A DNA stretch of 64,000 nt. It comes from Hydractinia symbiolongicarpus. Its lineage: Eukaryota; Cnidaria; Hydrozoa; Anthoathecata; Hydractiniidae. Shown here one piece after another: positions 34,300 through 47,049 of this stretch. Where the stretch lies: assembly GCF_029227915.1 (NCBI RefSeq), contig NC_079886.1:19072501-19136500 (forward strand), read 5' to 3'. The translations under genes and the position numbers were made by a program. Every line of letters begins with the position of its first letter. Position 1 is the first letter of the stretch. The notes beneath the pieces were generated by a model. It saw nothing but the letters and a program-made list of their open reading frames with translations. It ran no database searches and was not told the DNA's origin.

Positions 34300-35640
34300 G
34301 CGTCTGCATTATTTTCTTGTTGTAGAACTTAATTTTAACTGCGAGCTTTTCTTGAAAACTACAAACATAAAAAGCAGTTTATTTCGCTCATTTCGAAAAG
34401 GGGGACAATTCATCGGCAAGGGAAGAGTTATTTCAGAAAAAAAATAAACAAAACTTCCATGAGGAAAGATTTGCAAGGGAAAGTTTCTCGTCTTGTTGTG
34501 AATAAAGTTATCCTGCAAAGATAACATTATTCCCAAGAGAATACCAATACACATACGATAAGTAGAACAAACAATTACCCCTAACATTATATTATTCCAA
34601 TAAATCAAAACAAACATACACTACCCGTCTTCAACAACTTGTCAAACCAAACGCTGCCCACATAATGTTATCGATTCTTCAACAAATCAAGTCATTTAAA
34701 CATTTCCTGCGAAAGTTCCGGTATCATTTGTAGAAGTGAAGTAATATTCCTTCCACTGCTCTCCTTTGCAGACAAGCATAACAATCTGTAAAGCTTCCAA
34801 GATAAATTTATTGACCCCAGCGGTGGAGAACTTAATTCGCATTCTCATCACTGTACGTAACTTCTTATCTTGTTTCGTTCCCTTTTATTTATATTACATT
34901 TACACTAGTGAAAAGTTGAGTATACACACAGTTTGTTTTGTCTTCTGTAATATACATTCGTAAAAAGCACAGACTCTCTCGCTTTAAATTTATCTCTTTG
35001 CTATTTTAATAAGATTAAATCCAGCGAGATTATCAAGTAAAGACCTCCCACACAAGGTGAAAATTAGTACAGAAAAGTGTTAGTAGTGTAAACATACCTA
35101 TATTCTAATGTAATAGGGGTGTTGTTAAGCAAGCGCATTGAAAAACCATTAAAAATGTCATTAATTAATTGAATCATCACTTAACAGAAACATGTGTGTG
35201 CCACTTGTACAAAACTTAGACGATGACCCAAACGGTCATAAACTATGTTCATGACGACACCATATTAGACCAGAACAAATTTGGAACTCTGTTTCGACCT
35301 ATTGTTAACGAAATCTTTGACCTTTTTAAACTGTATTTAAAATATGACTCACCCAAAGTAACTATATTACGAATTGTGCAAAGTATTTACCTTTAATTTA
35401 TGTACCATTACTTGACCAAAGAATCTTTTATGGCTTTCCAAAGTACTGTGACTCACCTAAAGGCTTCTTTTCATTTATAGCCGCAACTCCCAACGTTTAA
35501 TATCTATTAAAGCTTAGTATGGTTTAGTATGTGGTGAACACATGGCCTTTGGAAGCTGCCTTAAAGTGCCTCTATGAAATTTTTTCCCCGAAGTACATAC
35601 TTTTAGCAAGTGATGTGTACTTACTATTAGTATTTTCACA
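34300..35640. other. intergenic, no gene seen
   Basis: A/T-rich spacer downstream of the CNBD2-like gene. Only short uninformative ORFs. Confidence 0.45.
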
Positions 35641-35649
35641 TCATGAATT

Positions 35650-35862
35650 ATTGTTGTTGCTGTTGTTGTTGTTGTCGTCGTTGTCGTTGTTGTCGTTGTT
35701 GTCGTTGTTGTCATCGTTGTCATCGTTGTCGTCGTTGTCGTCGTTGTCGTCGTTGTCGTCGTTGTCGTTGTTGTCGTTGTAGTTGTTGTTGTCGCTGTCG
35801 TTGTTTTTGCTGTCTGTTATCGTTGTTGTTGTTGTTGCTATTGTTGTTATTATTGTTGTTTA
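35650..35862 (+). repeat. TTG/TCG trinucleotide array
   Basis: About 210 bp of TTG with interspersed TCG (TTGTCG and CGTTGTCGTTGT patterns). It ends about 110 bp beyond the stop codon of the CNBD2-like gene. The Ser/Leu/Cys-rich and Thr-rich ORFs here are artefacts of the repeat. Confidence 0.95.
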
Positions 35863-35974
35863 GAACTATAATAACGAGAAAAATAAAAACTTAACATTTT
35901 TGCTTGTTCCGTAATTAAAACACGTTTTCGTAAGAACTCGAGAAGAGTACATAAATCTACAATAAGTAGGTCGT

Positions 35975-38900
35975 TTACAAAATATTGTCTTGATATAGAT
36001 AGTAAATTTGCTCTTGTTTCAACACACCAGGTACATCTTTGATCGATACGCTATGTGTCTTCTTTCTCTTCTCAGCAACTGATTTTACTAAATTCTTTTT
36101 ATAACAAATCCATCGTCGCTCCGTTATGTATTTTTCATATGCTTCTTGAAATGTCAATAGACTTTGCAAATATGTTGATTTCATTTCTTCCAGCACACGT
36201 CCGCCATTATGGCGCGAAAATGCTATCGTGCCAATTTGAACAACTTCAACCTAAAATATTCAAAACTAGCCGTGAGCTAAAAATTCTCGGGAATTCACAC
36301 GCGTCACAATTCGCAGCCGCCATCTTTGGTTCATACACAGACAACGAGTATGAGGACAGCGTGATTGGATATGAATAGGTTTTGATATTAGATTCAGAAA
36401 GATAAAAAAAATTGATGTTTCGGGTACGAAGTGTTTATTTCTAGCAACAATATACAGATAGCCCTGCTATCCCATTTGATTGAAAAAACAATGTAAAGCT
36501 ACCCTTACCATTCGCTGTATTGTAACAATAATGTAAACCTACCCTCCCAACACTGATAACATACAGTCCTTCTAAACTTTCACCGACATTGAAGAAATCT
36601 CCATCAGATAATTCTCTAACCATAAAATACCGCGTTTCCAAGACGTCGGCCTGTTTTGAACAACGTCTTTTAGTTACCAATTGAACGTCGTTATTACACG
36701 GCATATATTCGTTACTATAGCTACTAAGACGTTTAAATGTATCGACAGAATTTGTTTCATTACCAGTTTTCAACGGTGGTAACGTATACTTGTATTTCTT
36801 TTTCGACACGAACTTTTTGAGTAAATCAATCCTCCGCACAACAGAGCAGTGTCCTGACGCGATGAAAAACACACGATCATTTCGCAGCTTTTTTTCGCTA
36901 ACTATCACCTGAAATAAGACATTGAAATGTAAACAGACACCCTCACACCTTGTAACGAAGAATTTAGATACGTGTAAAACAAAGACTGGAATTAACAAAG
37001 AAAACAGCAGCCAAAAAAGAATTTTAATAAAGACTCTACGGTTGACAAAAATCAAGTAGCATTCTCGCCCTCAGAGTTCTTTGAGGTGAAACCTAGAGAT
37101 ATGGGAACAAGAATGACCAAGAAGGTTATACCTTCACTTATTATGAGTTTTCATACACAAAAGAAGCATTTATTTAAAAAAATTCATAGTCATATCACTT
37201 ACGCTGTTTGGAGGGTAGTTCTTCATTTTAGAGTGTCCATTTACAAGTTTTAGTTCCCTGGTTGTCCATCCTTGAAAAACTGGGTGAGAACTTAATAAAT
37301 TAACACGAATCTCCCACTCTCGCTGGTGGCTAGTATGTAGCACCTAAATGAAAAAAGTCATTTTTCTACGCCATGATGCGTTATTTGTGTTTTACGACAT
37401 TAATTCCGCCACCACCGCCCATTTCATGCCCTTTTTTTCCCGAACACTTTCTTGTAATAATTTAGTACGGGCGAAGCACCGACAACATTACACAAACTAT
37501 AAATAAAAAAAAAATTTAGATAAAACTTAGTGTCGTTATTATATTTTGAGTCAGTGGTTTTCACATACTGAAATAAATAAAAAAGCGCGAGTGTCCTTTC
37601 ATTTAATTTTGTTTTATTAAACTCAAAAAATTTATTTGATCGCGTGAGCATGTTTATCCAAATCACACACTACCCTAACTAACTGTGAGAACGAATCAAA
37701 CCAACCAATTAAAATTTTTTTTAACCTTTTGTCAATCAATTTGTACAAAAAAATACTTTACGTGCTCAGAGTAAAATATTTCTTAACTCAACTTCTTTAC
37801 CTCATCAAAATCAGGTTTGTCCACTCTTAAGAATTCTGATGTCCCTCGGCACAATATGGAAGCAGCTCTTTTGGTGTTGTGAAGTAATGCCAGTTCACCA
37901 AACGAATCCCCGGCCTGTAACTCCCCAACTCGCTATAATAACAAAGCAAATATAGGAGGCAATAAAGAAAATTTTAAAATACTATTTTAACGTATCTGAC
38001 AACGAACAAGGATATTGTCATCATATCCATGTTGTCGGAAAAAATCACCGGACACATTTATTTCAAGAGAATTTTATCTCTACCAAACGCTATCTGTAAC
38101 AAAACTTCACACCATTTTCACTATAGCTTTACAAAATTTCTGTGTGGAAAATATTTTTTAGCAGCTACACTTTTGTAGCAATAAATTTCGTCATCAGATA
38201 GCGTGAGCTTACCTGCGGGCGGACTGGGAAAAACGTTGGGAAATGAGGACCAAGCGCAAATGAAAATGCTTTAAAAGATGAGTGAAAACAAGGAAAAGGG
38301 AGAAATAACACTGCATTTTATTCAATTAATTTTATTCAGTTGTTGAAGCCATTTCAATGTAGAGGGTTTTTTTTAGCAGAGAATGATGTTGTCAATTTTC
38401 AAGTGTTTGAATGACATCGAATGTTTTGTCACATTTCAGAATCAAACGGATTGTAAAACACACGAAATTAAACTGGAAAGTGGCGATGCTATGTATTGCT
38501 GCAAAGATTCAATCTCGTATCAAAAGGTAGTCACTTCTGTAACTATAACTAGTCGGGGTCTGTGGAAAACTCCACGGTTTCGCCCGTCCTTTTTATACCG
38601 CATTGCGTGTGTCTCGCTTTTGCAGTTACCATTATGCGCAGAGACAGACAGACGACAGCTATTATTATTATTAAGTCGTTGCCCGTGGAAAAATCCACGG
38701 GTTCGCCCGTCCATTATATTTACCCGTGGCAACAAAGTGTATAAAAATATATCGCATTTGATATTCGTGTTTCCTTAACATCATTTTTTAACTGAGCGAG
38801 GGGTCCGCGCAGAGACAGACAGACGACGGCTATTATTATAGAGATAGAGACCACAGAATCTATTCTGTAGTTGTAGTTGTAGAAGGATCTTTTTTGTCTA

Positions 38901-41145
38901 AGAGACGCGGAGAACGAATCAGTAAACACGCTGTGTCTGTGAATGCACAAAAAAAAGGCTGACGATAACAAAGACTTAAAAGTTGACATATCCCTGATGC
39001 GTTTGTGGAAGTAATTCAACAACTGATGGTCATCTGGAAAGTGTTAAAATTAAGTTCCATTATTAACAGAAAAAAATCGCGCTGCGCTAGAAATGAACAT
39101 GGGTCTCTGGTGGTGGAATTGAAATTCTGTGTATTTATTACTTATTATGGCGCCAAGGTGTGAAAAATAAAAACAGTACGAAAAAGATTAAAGAGTGTAA
39201 GAATAGATTGATCGTGTACAAAAATTGTTAGTTTGTTTTTCTTTTTCTAGTAGTTAAAAGTGTGGGTTCTTACGCGGGTGGGCTTATCTGCAGGCGGAGA
39301 AATACGCTAGTAAAAGGAGCAAGCTTATACGCGGGGGGGGGGGGGGGGGGGCTTATATGCGGGTGGCTTATACGCGGGTGGGCTTATCTGCGGTATTTTA
39401 CGGTAATCATGTTACTTTAATTTAATGTAACTTTTGCTACACAGGCAAGTTGTTATCAACAACTTGTAGCCATTGAATCAATCTCGACCCCAGAAGCACA
39501 GCGCCAAAAAGAGACACAAAGCCCTGGGATGAGGTTGTAATAGAATCTGATAATGTAGCTACAAGAACGTTGGTATGACTTACTTGTGTGTAGTGTTCGT
39601 TGATAAAGGGATCGAACTCTATCCTTTCAACTATCACAGCTCCCGACACGATGAAATAAAACGAACTTCCAGGATGACCTACAAAAGAAGCAGGGACATT
39701 TTCGACCAAAGGATTTACCTTTATCAATAAAATGTAAAATATGGTGAGTAAAGTTGTTGTGAGTAACTTAGGATGACAGGAAGCGACTCTCCTCTTTTAT
39801 CAACATGTTGATCATGACATAATGAACCATATCCATGGCCAAGCAGTACGGTAGTTATGTTTGAAATGTGACGTATTTAGATATCTTTTTAGCAGAGAGG
39901 TATTACGCATGTGCGATTCTTAAAGTCATTCTTTCAAACCTTATCACTTAGGAATAAAAAAAGATCAGAAATGTGATTTGCCAGCTTTTAAATAACGTGA
40001 GGTACCTTGTTTAATGATAAGCCTTCCATCTTCAAATTTATCGTAATAAATCACTCTTGCCAATTCTTGCTTCACAAACAACGGATATCGATCGAAACAT
40101 TTTAGTCGATACACTATCTTCTGAATTAACTTGACTTCCTGGTCAGTACGGACACTTGATGGTTTGGATAAAATCTCAATGGATTGTGGTGAAAGTTTTC
40201 CACACGTTTGAATATCCGATCTGAAAGCTAAAACAAAAAACATAGGTTGCCCCATATGTTGCTATATTTTATTTTATCATACACTTGGAAAGAATAGAAT
40301 AATTGGGTAGGAAAGTGTAGGACCTTGACAGTTCCTGGAACGAAGCACAGGCGTAAACCCTAAAAAACTTGGCAGAAATTAGTACGTGTAGACTTGCCGT
40401 AGAGAAATTTGAGTTTGGTAGCTAACACAGACTGGATCAGATAAAAGGAAGGTCATATACCATGCTCAATCAATTCTAGCATAGAAAGCGACCGTTAGAT
40501 GGTGATGGATGATGATGATGATGACGATGAAGGTAGTGATGATGATAACACCGTCTCAACTGTTGCTTACTTGTTGCTTATTAAGACAAAATCCACCTTT
40601 TTGATTCGTTAGTCAATCGCAATTAAACTTTTGGAAAATTTTGGAAACTTCTGTTGTTTTTTCCGTACCTGTTTCCGTACCCCCTTTTTTTACTTAGCCA
40701 CTTTAGGGTGGGCTGTTGTTATCAAGGTGCTTCGTCTTTTAAAGGTTCGAGATTTATGAAATAAAACTGTACAGAGAATATGAATTTTTTTTAAAAAAAA
40801 ACATCAAATTATGCGTAAGCAAAAATTCCTTTTCTTACCATTAAGATTGAATCTTAGCTTCTCTCCTCTGTCGGTTTTAAACCCATCTTGTTCTTTTTGA
40901 GTTTTGTTGGCAGCTTCTTTAGCCCATATCGTGTTGGTTAATATCATACGAACGAGGCGTTTAAAGCGATTATTTTTTCCTTGAATAGGCTGCTCTGGGA
41001 TTTCATCCTTTTTCCCGCCGTTTTGTTTTATTGACAATTCAGCGTCCATTGCCTCATAATTGCAAGGGCTTGCCAACATGAGGTCGCGATTGCTTGGTTC
41101 ATGCTCAGCCGGGCACGGAGAAGTGTTACACGATTCATCAGACAT
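35975..41145 (-). CDS. CNBD2: cyclic nucleotide-binding domain protein, CNBD2/CRIS-like (512 aa)
   Basis: Seven exons on the minus strand: 40839-41145, 40006-40227, 39584-39678, 37801-37932, 37203-37343, 36543-36908, 35975-36250. Total 1539 nt, all GT-AG, phases consistent. The N-terminus is polar, followed by a basic segment (Phe-Lys-Arg-Leu-Val-Arg). Exons 2-4 encode a first cyclic-nucleotide-binding fold: Phe-Tyr-Phe-Ile-Val-Ser-Gly-x-Val, then Phe-Gly-Glu-Leu-Ala-Leu-Leu and Lys-Arg-Ala-Ala-Ser. The Glu and Arg that contact the cyclic phosphate are therefore present. Exons 5-6 encode a second, degenerate fold (Phe-Phe-Ile-Ala-Ser-Gly, no Gly-Glu/Arg cassette). The C-terminus has a Trp-x-x-Tyr-Lys basic segment. 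The vertebrate relative CNBD2 (CRIS) binds cAMP in male germ cells; a sperm role here is inference. Human CNBD2 is of similar size. Confidence 0.85.
38551..38852 (+). mobile_element. two HINE-like elements in intron 3 of the CNBD2-like gene
   Basis: First copy: TCTGTGGAAAACTCCACGGT hairpin, CGCCCGTCC, ACCATTATGCGCAGAGACAG, CAGACGACAGCTATTATTAT. Second copy: GCCCGTGGAAAAATCCACGG ... GCAGAGACAGACAGACGACG-GCTATTATTATAGAGA. The 3' ends are the same. Confidence 0.65.
39255..39405 (+). repeat. CTTATACGCGGGTGG repeats with a 19-nt G run
   Basis: CTTA(T/C)(A/C)xGCGGGTGG recurs four or five times around an uninterrupted run of 19 G at 39333-39351, in an intron of the CNBD2-like gene. Confidence 0.8.
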
Positions 41146-41526
41146 AATAAATTTAAAGAAATCTACCCTGTATATATTTTTATTATCTTTTTTTTTTGCA
41201 GCCGTGTTTTAGAATGTTGAGTGAACTTTGTGACGTCAAATATTTCATACACCTGCACATACACGACGTCACGAATTGGGCACGCTAACATTACGTGTTG
41301 TCAAAAGTCTGGGTAACGCAAGCGGGTTACCTGCCTGTCATAATTGGCTTAGTATCCCTCCTGACAATGGACACGCTATGTGTATATGTGTTTGTGAGGG
41401 ACAATGTGGATATACACTTTTTCCTCTCTAAGATAAGCGAAAAAATGTCTGAATTGGTAATCGGCAAATCAGGCTACGAAATGTTAATTTGACGTCAATA
41501 ATTTAATTGAAATTAATGAAGTCATG

Positions 41527-41631
41527 AACCTCGTCCCAAGGCATATTGTATCTTTTCTGACATCGGAACGGCGATACGAAAATGTTTGTCTCGCCATCCC
41601 GGAAAAGACAAAAGGCGCTTGGAACGAGGTT
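41527..41631. repeat. foldback repeat, CCTCG family
   Basis: Begins AACCTCGTCCCAAGGCATAT and ends GGCGCTTGGAACGAGGTT, about 105 bp with a long imperfect stem. Confidence 0.7.
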
Positions 41632-41974
41632 GTGAAGCCATCACATTACACTTTTAAGTTTGAGATCAAATGACTTGACAACAAGTGGGGAAATTAAAAT
41701 ATTCTCCCAGTTGGTAACTTGGAACCAACTAGGACTAAAACTGGTCCTGTTTCGAGAAAATGGGGTGTCACCAGAAGAAACGTTAGAAACTAATATCTCC
41801 TTGACCGTTCGTTGAAATCAAATAATCCTTTCCATTACTTTGATTATTGTTAGAGTTACGGAAGTCATACAAGCGAAGCAAAATAATTGCTAAAATAAAC
41901 AACCTCCAAAGATGTCAATTTTATTCTCATGTTGAACGGTAAACAGAAAGGATGAATTCATATTTATCTAGTCT

Positions 41975-42055
41975 CTGGCATGACCCCAGTGGTTTTTCAA
42001 CCACGACCTTCCGCCCTGAAAGCGAATGCTCTACCACAATGCTATTGAAAGGTTT
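41975..42055 (-). repeat. tRNA-derived SINE head, family 2
   Basis: On the minus strand GTGGTAGAGCATTCGCTTTC resembles an A box and anticodon arm. The B box GGTCGTGGTTGAAAAACCAC is decayed. Not a functional tRNA. Confidence 0.5.
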
Positions 42056-42163
42056 ATACTATTTCCTCTGTTTATTTCAGATATTGCCATTAACGAATAT
42101 AGTGTTGTGTTGGGACGTTGCGTTTCAGTGCAACTAAGACAGATAGATGTGCATATTTTAGAT

Positions 42164-42452
42164 GGCTAGCCTCACAAATATCGAGGAATATACCCTGTCT
42201 ATTATTTCCAGGAGCTGCCATGGCTTGGATGGAAAGTCCTAGAGTATTTAATGCTCATTTTGAGCTACGCAGACCCAATTAGGTTCCGCTTTCTGCCAGA
42301 CAACTCCCTGTAGCATTCAACGGCCACACACTACTCCATCTTCCCATATTTTAAATCGCAGCCAAGGAGAATGGAACCGCGGTCTCCCGCAGAAAGTGCG
42401 AAAGTTGTAACAACAACGTGCGAAAGTTATAACCACTAAGCTACGGCGACAC
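42164..42452 (-). repeat. tRNA-derived SINE, family 1 copy 2
   Basis: Inverted copy of the SINE at 18264. It has the head GCCGTAGCTTAGTGGTTATA and the body words GAGCTACGCAGACCC, AGTATTTAATGCTCATTTTG, TATTATTTCCAGGAGC on the plus strand. Confidence 0.8.
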
Positions 42453-42548
42453 AAAGATGTAATAATTACTAGGTCAGTATTGATTTCATTGGATAGAGTA
42501 TCTACAAAATACATGTATAACATATTTACAAAACAGTTTTATATCTGA

Positions 42549-45299
42549 TTACAATACCACCCGAAGAACGAGAACATTCACGAGGATAACACAGAAATGA
42601 TAAAACCAGTCGGGTTTAACGTTGCTCGCCAAGCTGGTATCGAGTGTTAGTTCATCCATATTTAACTCGTCCAACTCGTAATCACCATGGTGAGGACTTG
42701 AGTTGCAGCGGTCGAACTGGCAGCAAGTAAAACAATCACGTGATCCGTCTACAAAATAGAAATAAACTTTTTTGTTATCATTGTTAGGTAAAACAATAGA
42801 AGCACATATTTTTTTCTGGCTAAACGAATCGTATACCTTAAGTGAATTCTATTTTCGCTTGAAATAAATCTTGCTATTTTATTCGGTTTAAATTCGCTAA
42901 AGTAAGTCCGCATGAAATATTTAAAGACTGCTGCGAAATTAAATACACGCTAAATGTTAAAATATCGATTGTCCGCGAAATTTAATTGTAAATCAATCTT
43001 GTCCCTATTGGCCTTTTGATTCTTTTTTCATTGAAATATCAAGGCTGATTCGAAATATGGAACAGGTACATTTTCTTAACTTTCTCTTATCATGTCACTG
43101 TGAACACGTGGTCATTTGTATTTTATTTTTTCACCGTATTGCATCCGCGAAAAATTAAAAAAAACGTTTACCCGCGAAATATAGTTCACGCGAAATATAT
43201 ACTATAGAAATTAAATCCACGCTAAGGGCCGTAAATATGGCGTCTGAGACTATTAAACACACTTAAAGTATTTACAGATATGTTAAATTACCTTTGCAGG
43301 GGAACGCACGTGCTGTGCTACATCGCTTGTGATCCGCACATCCCATTTGGTACGTAACGACACCATGTTTTTTTACGGATTTACTGAAGCAAATATTATT
43401 CAAACCATTCTTACATGACTTTAAAGTGGATCTCCGCACGCACTGTGAATATGTTGAATTTCTGCGGCAGTGGTGGCACTGTGGGTATATATCATGTTTG
43501 GGGTGTTTTAAGGAACCAAGTTGAAAGCCCAATCCGTGATCTTTTGGGTTAACATTGTACGTGGGTACAAAATGGGAAACTAATTCTCGATGTCGTGCAA
43601 CTCGATCTTTAGCGTCCGCGTCATCATCTTCATCTGTATACGTCATACCAGCTGGTTTCATCACATTCGTATTATGTCTCCCTTTTCCTAGTTTTTCTTT
43701 CTTGATTCCTTTTACGACGGTGTTGTTGGCTTTTTTAGATACAGTATCATTTGCGACTGTGTCTTTTACGTCATGAATCTTCTTAGCGTTTTCTTTAATT
43801 TCTTTATTGATTTTTTTATCTTTTTCTAACTTGGCGAGTCTTTGCGCCTCTTCTTCTTTTGCAGTCTGTGTGTCATTTTTCGCTGAGGCCGGCTGCGCGT
43901 TTTCTTTTGTTGAGTTCTTCAGATTCTTCGTTTTTTTCTCCTCCATTTTTTTCACCTCGACAGTTTGAGTATCTTTGGCTAATTCTTTTTCTTCCTCGCT
44001 TTTCATGCCTTTGTTTTCTTCTTTCTCCTTCTCGTTCCCACTTTCTTTCGTCTGGTTAGAAATTTTTTCTTTTTCAACCTTTTTCTCTTCCTCTTTGCCA
44101 TCACCAGAAGAATTATTCTTGTCAACTTCCACCTCTGGGTTTTGGCTATCACCTGTCTTTTTCAACGTAACAGTGTTGTCCTTCACGCTAGCGGTGTTGT
44201 TGTTTTTTTCGGCTACCGTATTATTTGCTTGAAACAAAGGCACGTTTTTGTCAACTTTTACATTGGTTTCCTTCTCTGTTGGAGTACCTTGATACTGTGG
44301 GACGTGTAAATTCATTTCAGCCTCACTTTGAGACGGCCTCGGGTTCGGGTTAAGTACATCTTTCTTTAACGCAGTTTGTTTCACGTTTTGTATGGCGTGT
44401 TTTTTACTCGTGTGTTTGACTCGAGATCTTTTATCTCCGCTTGTTTTGTTTTGCGTCATCGTTGCGTTGTTTACCGCTGTTGGTATGGAAACATTTTTGG
44501 CCGAGCTTTTATCTTCCATCTTGCTCTCCGGTCCAGTTATCTTTTTGTTCTCCGTTTCGGTCCCATTCTTCTTATATTCGGTGTAATCAGTGTTTTTATT
44601 TTCAGTTTTATGTTGTTTCCCCTTTTCCGTATTTTCATCGGTATCGTTAAAATGCTTATGACTTTCTTTATATTCCGTGGTAGCATTTCTACGAGCAGCT
44701 TTGTTGCTAACGTCAATGACGGTGTTGTTGTTTACGTCAGTGACGGTGTTATTGCTAACATCAGTGACAGTCTTGTTGCTAACGTCAGTGACGGTGTTAT
44801 TGCTAACGTCAGTGACGGTGTTGTTGCTTAGTTGTTGCATTAAGTTAGCGTCACTTGGTTTGATGTCTTTTTTGCTCTCCTTTTTAACGTCATCTCCAAC
44901 GCCGAGCGCTTTCGGGTCAAATTGAAAGAATGATATAGTGTAGCTATGCGGCTCCTCATCGTCGTTTTCACATGTCACCAAAACAAACAGCTGTGATGCT
45001 AAAAGTTAACAATACGAACACTTATGGTATGTTGGAAAGACATTATGTAAAGATTTAGTTCCTAGAATAGACATATCACAGGACCGTTCATTAAGTTGCT
45101 ATTTTCTAAAGGTGGGTTTCCACTTAAACGAAAATGATCAAACTGATAGTATCGGTCAACAAAAGTAGGAAACAATCCTGCTTTTGTATCAATCGATATC
45201 AATTAATTCGACTAATTTCAATTACATGGAAACACAGCTTCACAACATTTTTTTTATCTTACCTGCAATAATTGTTGCAACGTATATCCAGATCTTCAT
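42549..45299 (-). CDS. secreted/GPI-type protein with long charged region and Ly6/uPAR three-finger domain (647 aa)
   Basis: Exons on the minus strand are 45263-45299, 43292-44998 and 42549-42748, phases 1 and 1, 1944 nt. Exon 1 and the start of exon 2 encode a signal peptide (hydrophobic residues 4-20, then Cys-Glu). Five 8-residue repeats of the type Asn-Asn-Thr-Val-Thr-Asp-Val-Ser (about residues 72-112) follow, each with an N-glycosylation sequon. About 350 residues rich in Lys, Glu, Asn and Thr come next. Residues about 519-598 hold 12 cysteines, ending in Cys-Cys-x4-Asp-like spacing (CCQFDRCN), the hallmark end of Ly6/uPAR domains. The last 18 residues are hydrophobic, fitting a GPI-attachment signal or membrane anchor. 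No orthologue is recognised. Such domains act in cell-surface recognition; function here is unknown. Confidence 0.85.
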
Positions 45300-47049
45300 C
45301 TTTCTAAAAAACAAATTACAGAACCATTGTTTAGTAATTTACATCAGACAGTGTAATGTAAAAAAACGCAGATTTGTTGGTTTGTTCAGTGTAAACTGAG
45401 CCTCAAGTGTTTCGAACAAAGCGTTTGTTTGTATTGTTAAAATGAACGATTTTGATGGGGCAAATTTAACACACCCAAGCCACTTTTAAAGAAACACTTG
45501 AGATATCAATCTCAAATATTTTTTAAATGTTTTTGCTATGCAGGGAATTTGCACTAATTTTTTTTTTTAAATTTGATTTTAAGTGCATTGAACGTGATTC
45601 TTGTTTTACCGTATTTACCGTAACTTAAGCAACAGTTACACGGAACTGAAAAAAGTACTGCTTATAAAAATCCTAGTAATATACATCCAATGCATTTTAA
45701 TTCTTTCGTCTCTTTTATTTTCTTGCAATTCATAAAAACTTGATAAAACTCAAATGCAACGCGGGCTGTGAAGCCTAGATAGAACCAAAACATCATTGCA
45801 TAAACCGCACATGGACTTGTTACCTTTCGTTTTCAGCTAAAAGCCATGTCGCCTGTGCGAAATATAAAACGCAGTTAACTAATTCTTTATTTAAGACCGC
45901 ATAAAAACATCCAATTATTCTTCGGCGTAATATAACAGATCGTGCATATTCTTATATGTTACTTGTTTTCTACAAAAAACTTTCAAGTTTAAGCTTTGAG
46001 ACAATTTTAATCTCTGCATTTGAGAATTTAGATTATCTATGTTTCCGCTGAGATGTTTACCACCCCACCAAAACCCACCCTGTTCTGAGTTGAATAGCAC
46101 CCCAATGGAATCATGCTGTGCGTAGTGGGAAGTTCAATAGACTGACTGATTTAAAAAAAGAAACAAAGTTATCGTATCATCTCATGAAGTAAAGACTCAT
46201 TTTCAGGATACTCAAGCTCGTAAAGAAATAAATCTTTCTTACCCCTCTTTGCATACTACTATGGCACTTCTTGTCAAGTTTTAAATTCCATCTCTTTTTC
46301 CAGCACCGTTCTAGTCGCCTACGCAAAAATAGCATTTCGTTTTTGAATTAATCGGCGCAACGCTTCAGTAAACAAAGTTACTCATGCGGAACAAGCCTCA
46401 TGCAAGCAGATGTTCGAAGCAGTTCTCAAACTTCGAGCAGAGAAAAAATTAGAAACAAAATCAAATAAACAATATCTTACTGAAATTTTAGTTTTAGACT
46501 AAATTTCGCAGAATTGGTGACATTCAGGAAAGGACTTATTTTAAACAGAAAAGTTAAAAAGCTTGAAAACTTTCGCAAACAGTTTGGCGTCTTTTCGCGC
46601 GTTTTTGTAAACACATAAGATTTTGCAGGTTGGAAGCAACAGGCGCATTAAGCTTGCAAACAATGCTAGATACACGCTGTTAATATCAGACTGAAAAGTG
46701 TTGGTATCAGACTGGTTGTTTGAAAATAAAACTATGGCGAGGAAAGAAGCGTTGCTTTTACATCGTGCGTTTCTTTTAAAGTTGTGAGTTTTCTTTTATC
46801 TCACAACAATGAAGGGAGTAGGAGATTTGTTTGTGATAGCGAATAATCAGGACAACAGGACGTTGGAATGTTAAAGGAAGCACAAGTTGACTTTTTTTGC
46901 ATTGCACAGATTGTTTTAAAAAAGTATTGCAATTTAAGTTTGGTTTCCAATAACAAATAAAAGCAAATATGACGGAAACGACGATTATCTTTCTGGTTAT
47001 TAACGATGTAACATTTAGTCCAAAGTCCCGGTCTTCACCGAGCAAACAT
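45300..47049. other. intergenic between Ly6-like gene and PSMD11, no gene seen
   Basis: Non-coding by inspection. ORFs are short, with no family likeness. No clear repeat units. Confidence 0.45.

Noticed and set aside
35514-35894. Poly-Thr, Ser-Leu and Cys-rich ORFs
   Set aside because: They are products of the TTG/TCG trinucleotide array, with no other coding sign.
43555-44925. Several plus-strand ORFs opposite the Ly6-like gene
   Set aside because: They are shadows of the Lys/Glu-rich exon on the minus strand, whose frame continues across splice sites to a signal peptide and a Cys-rich domain.
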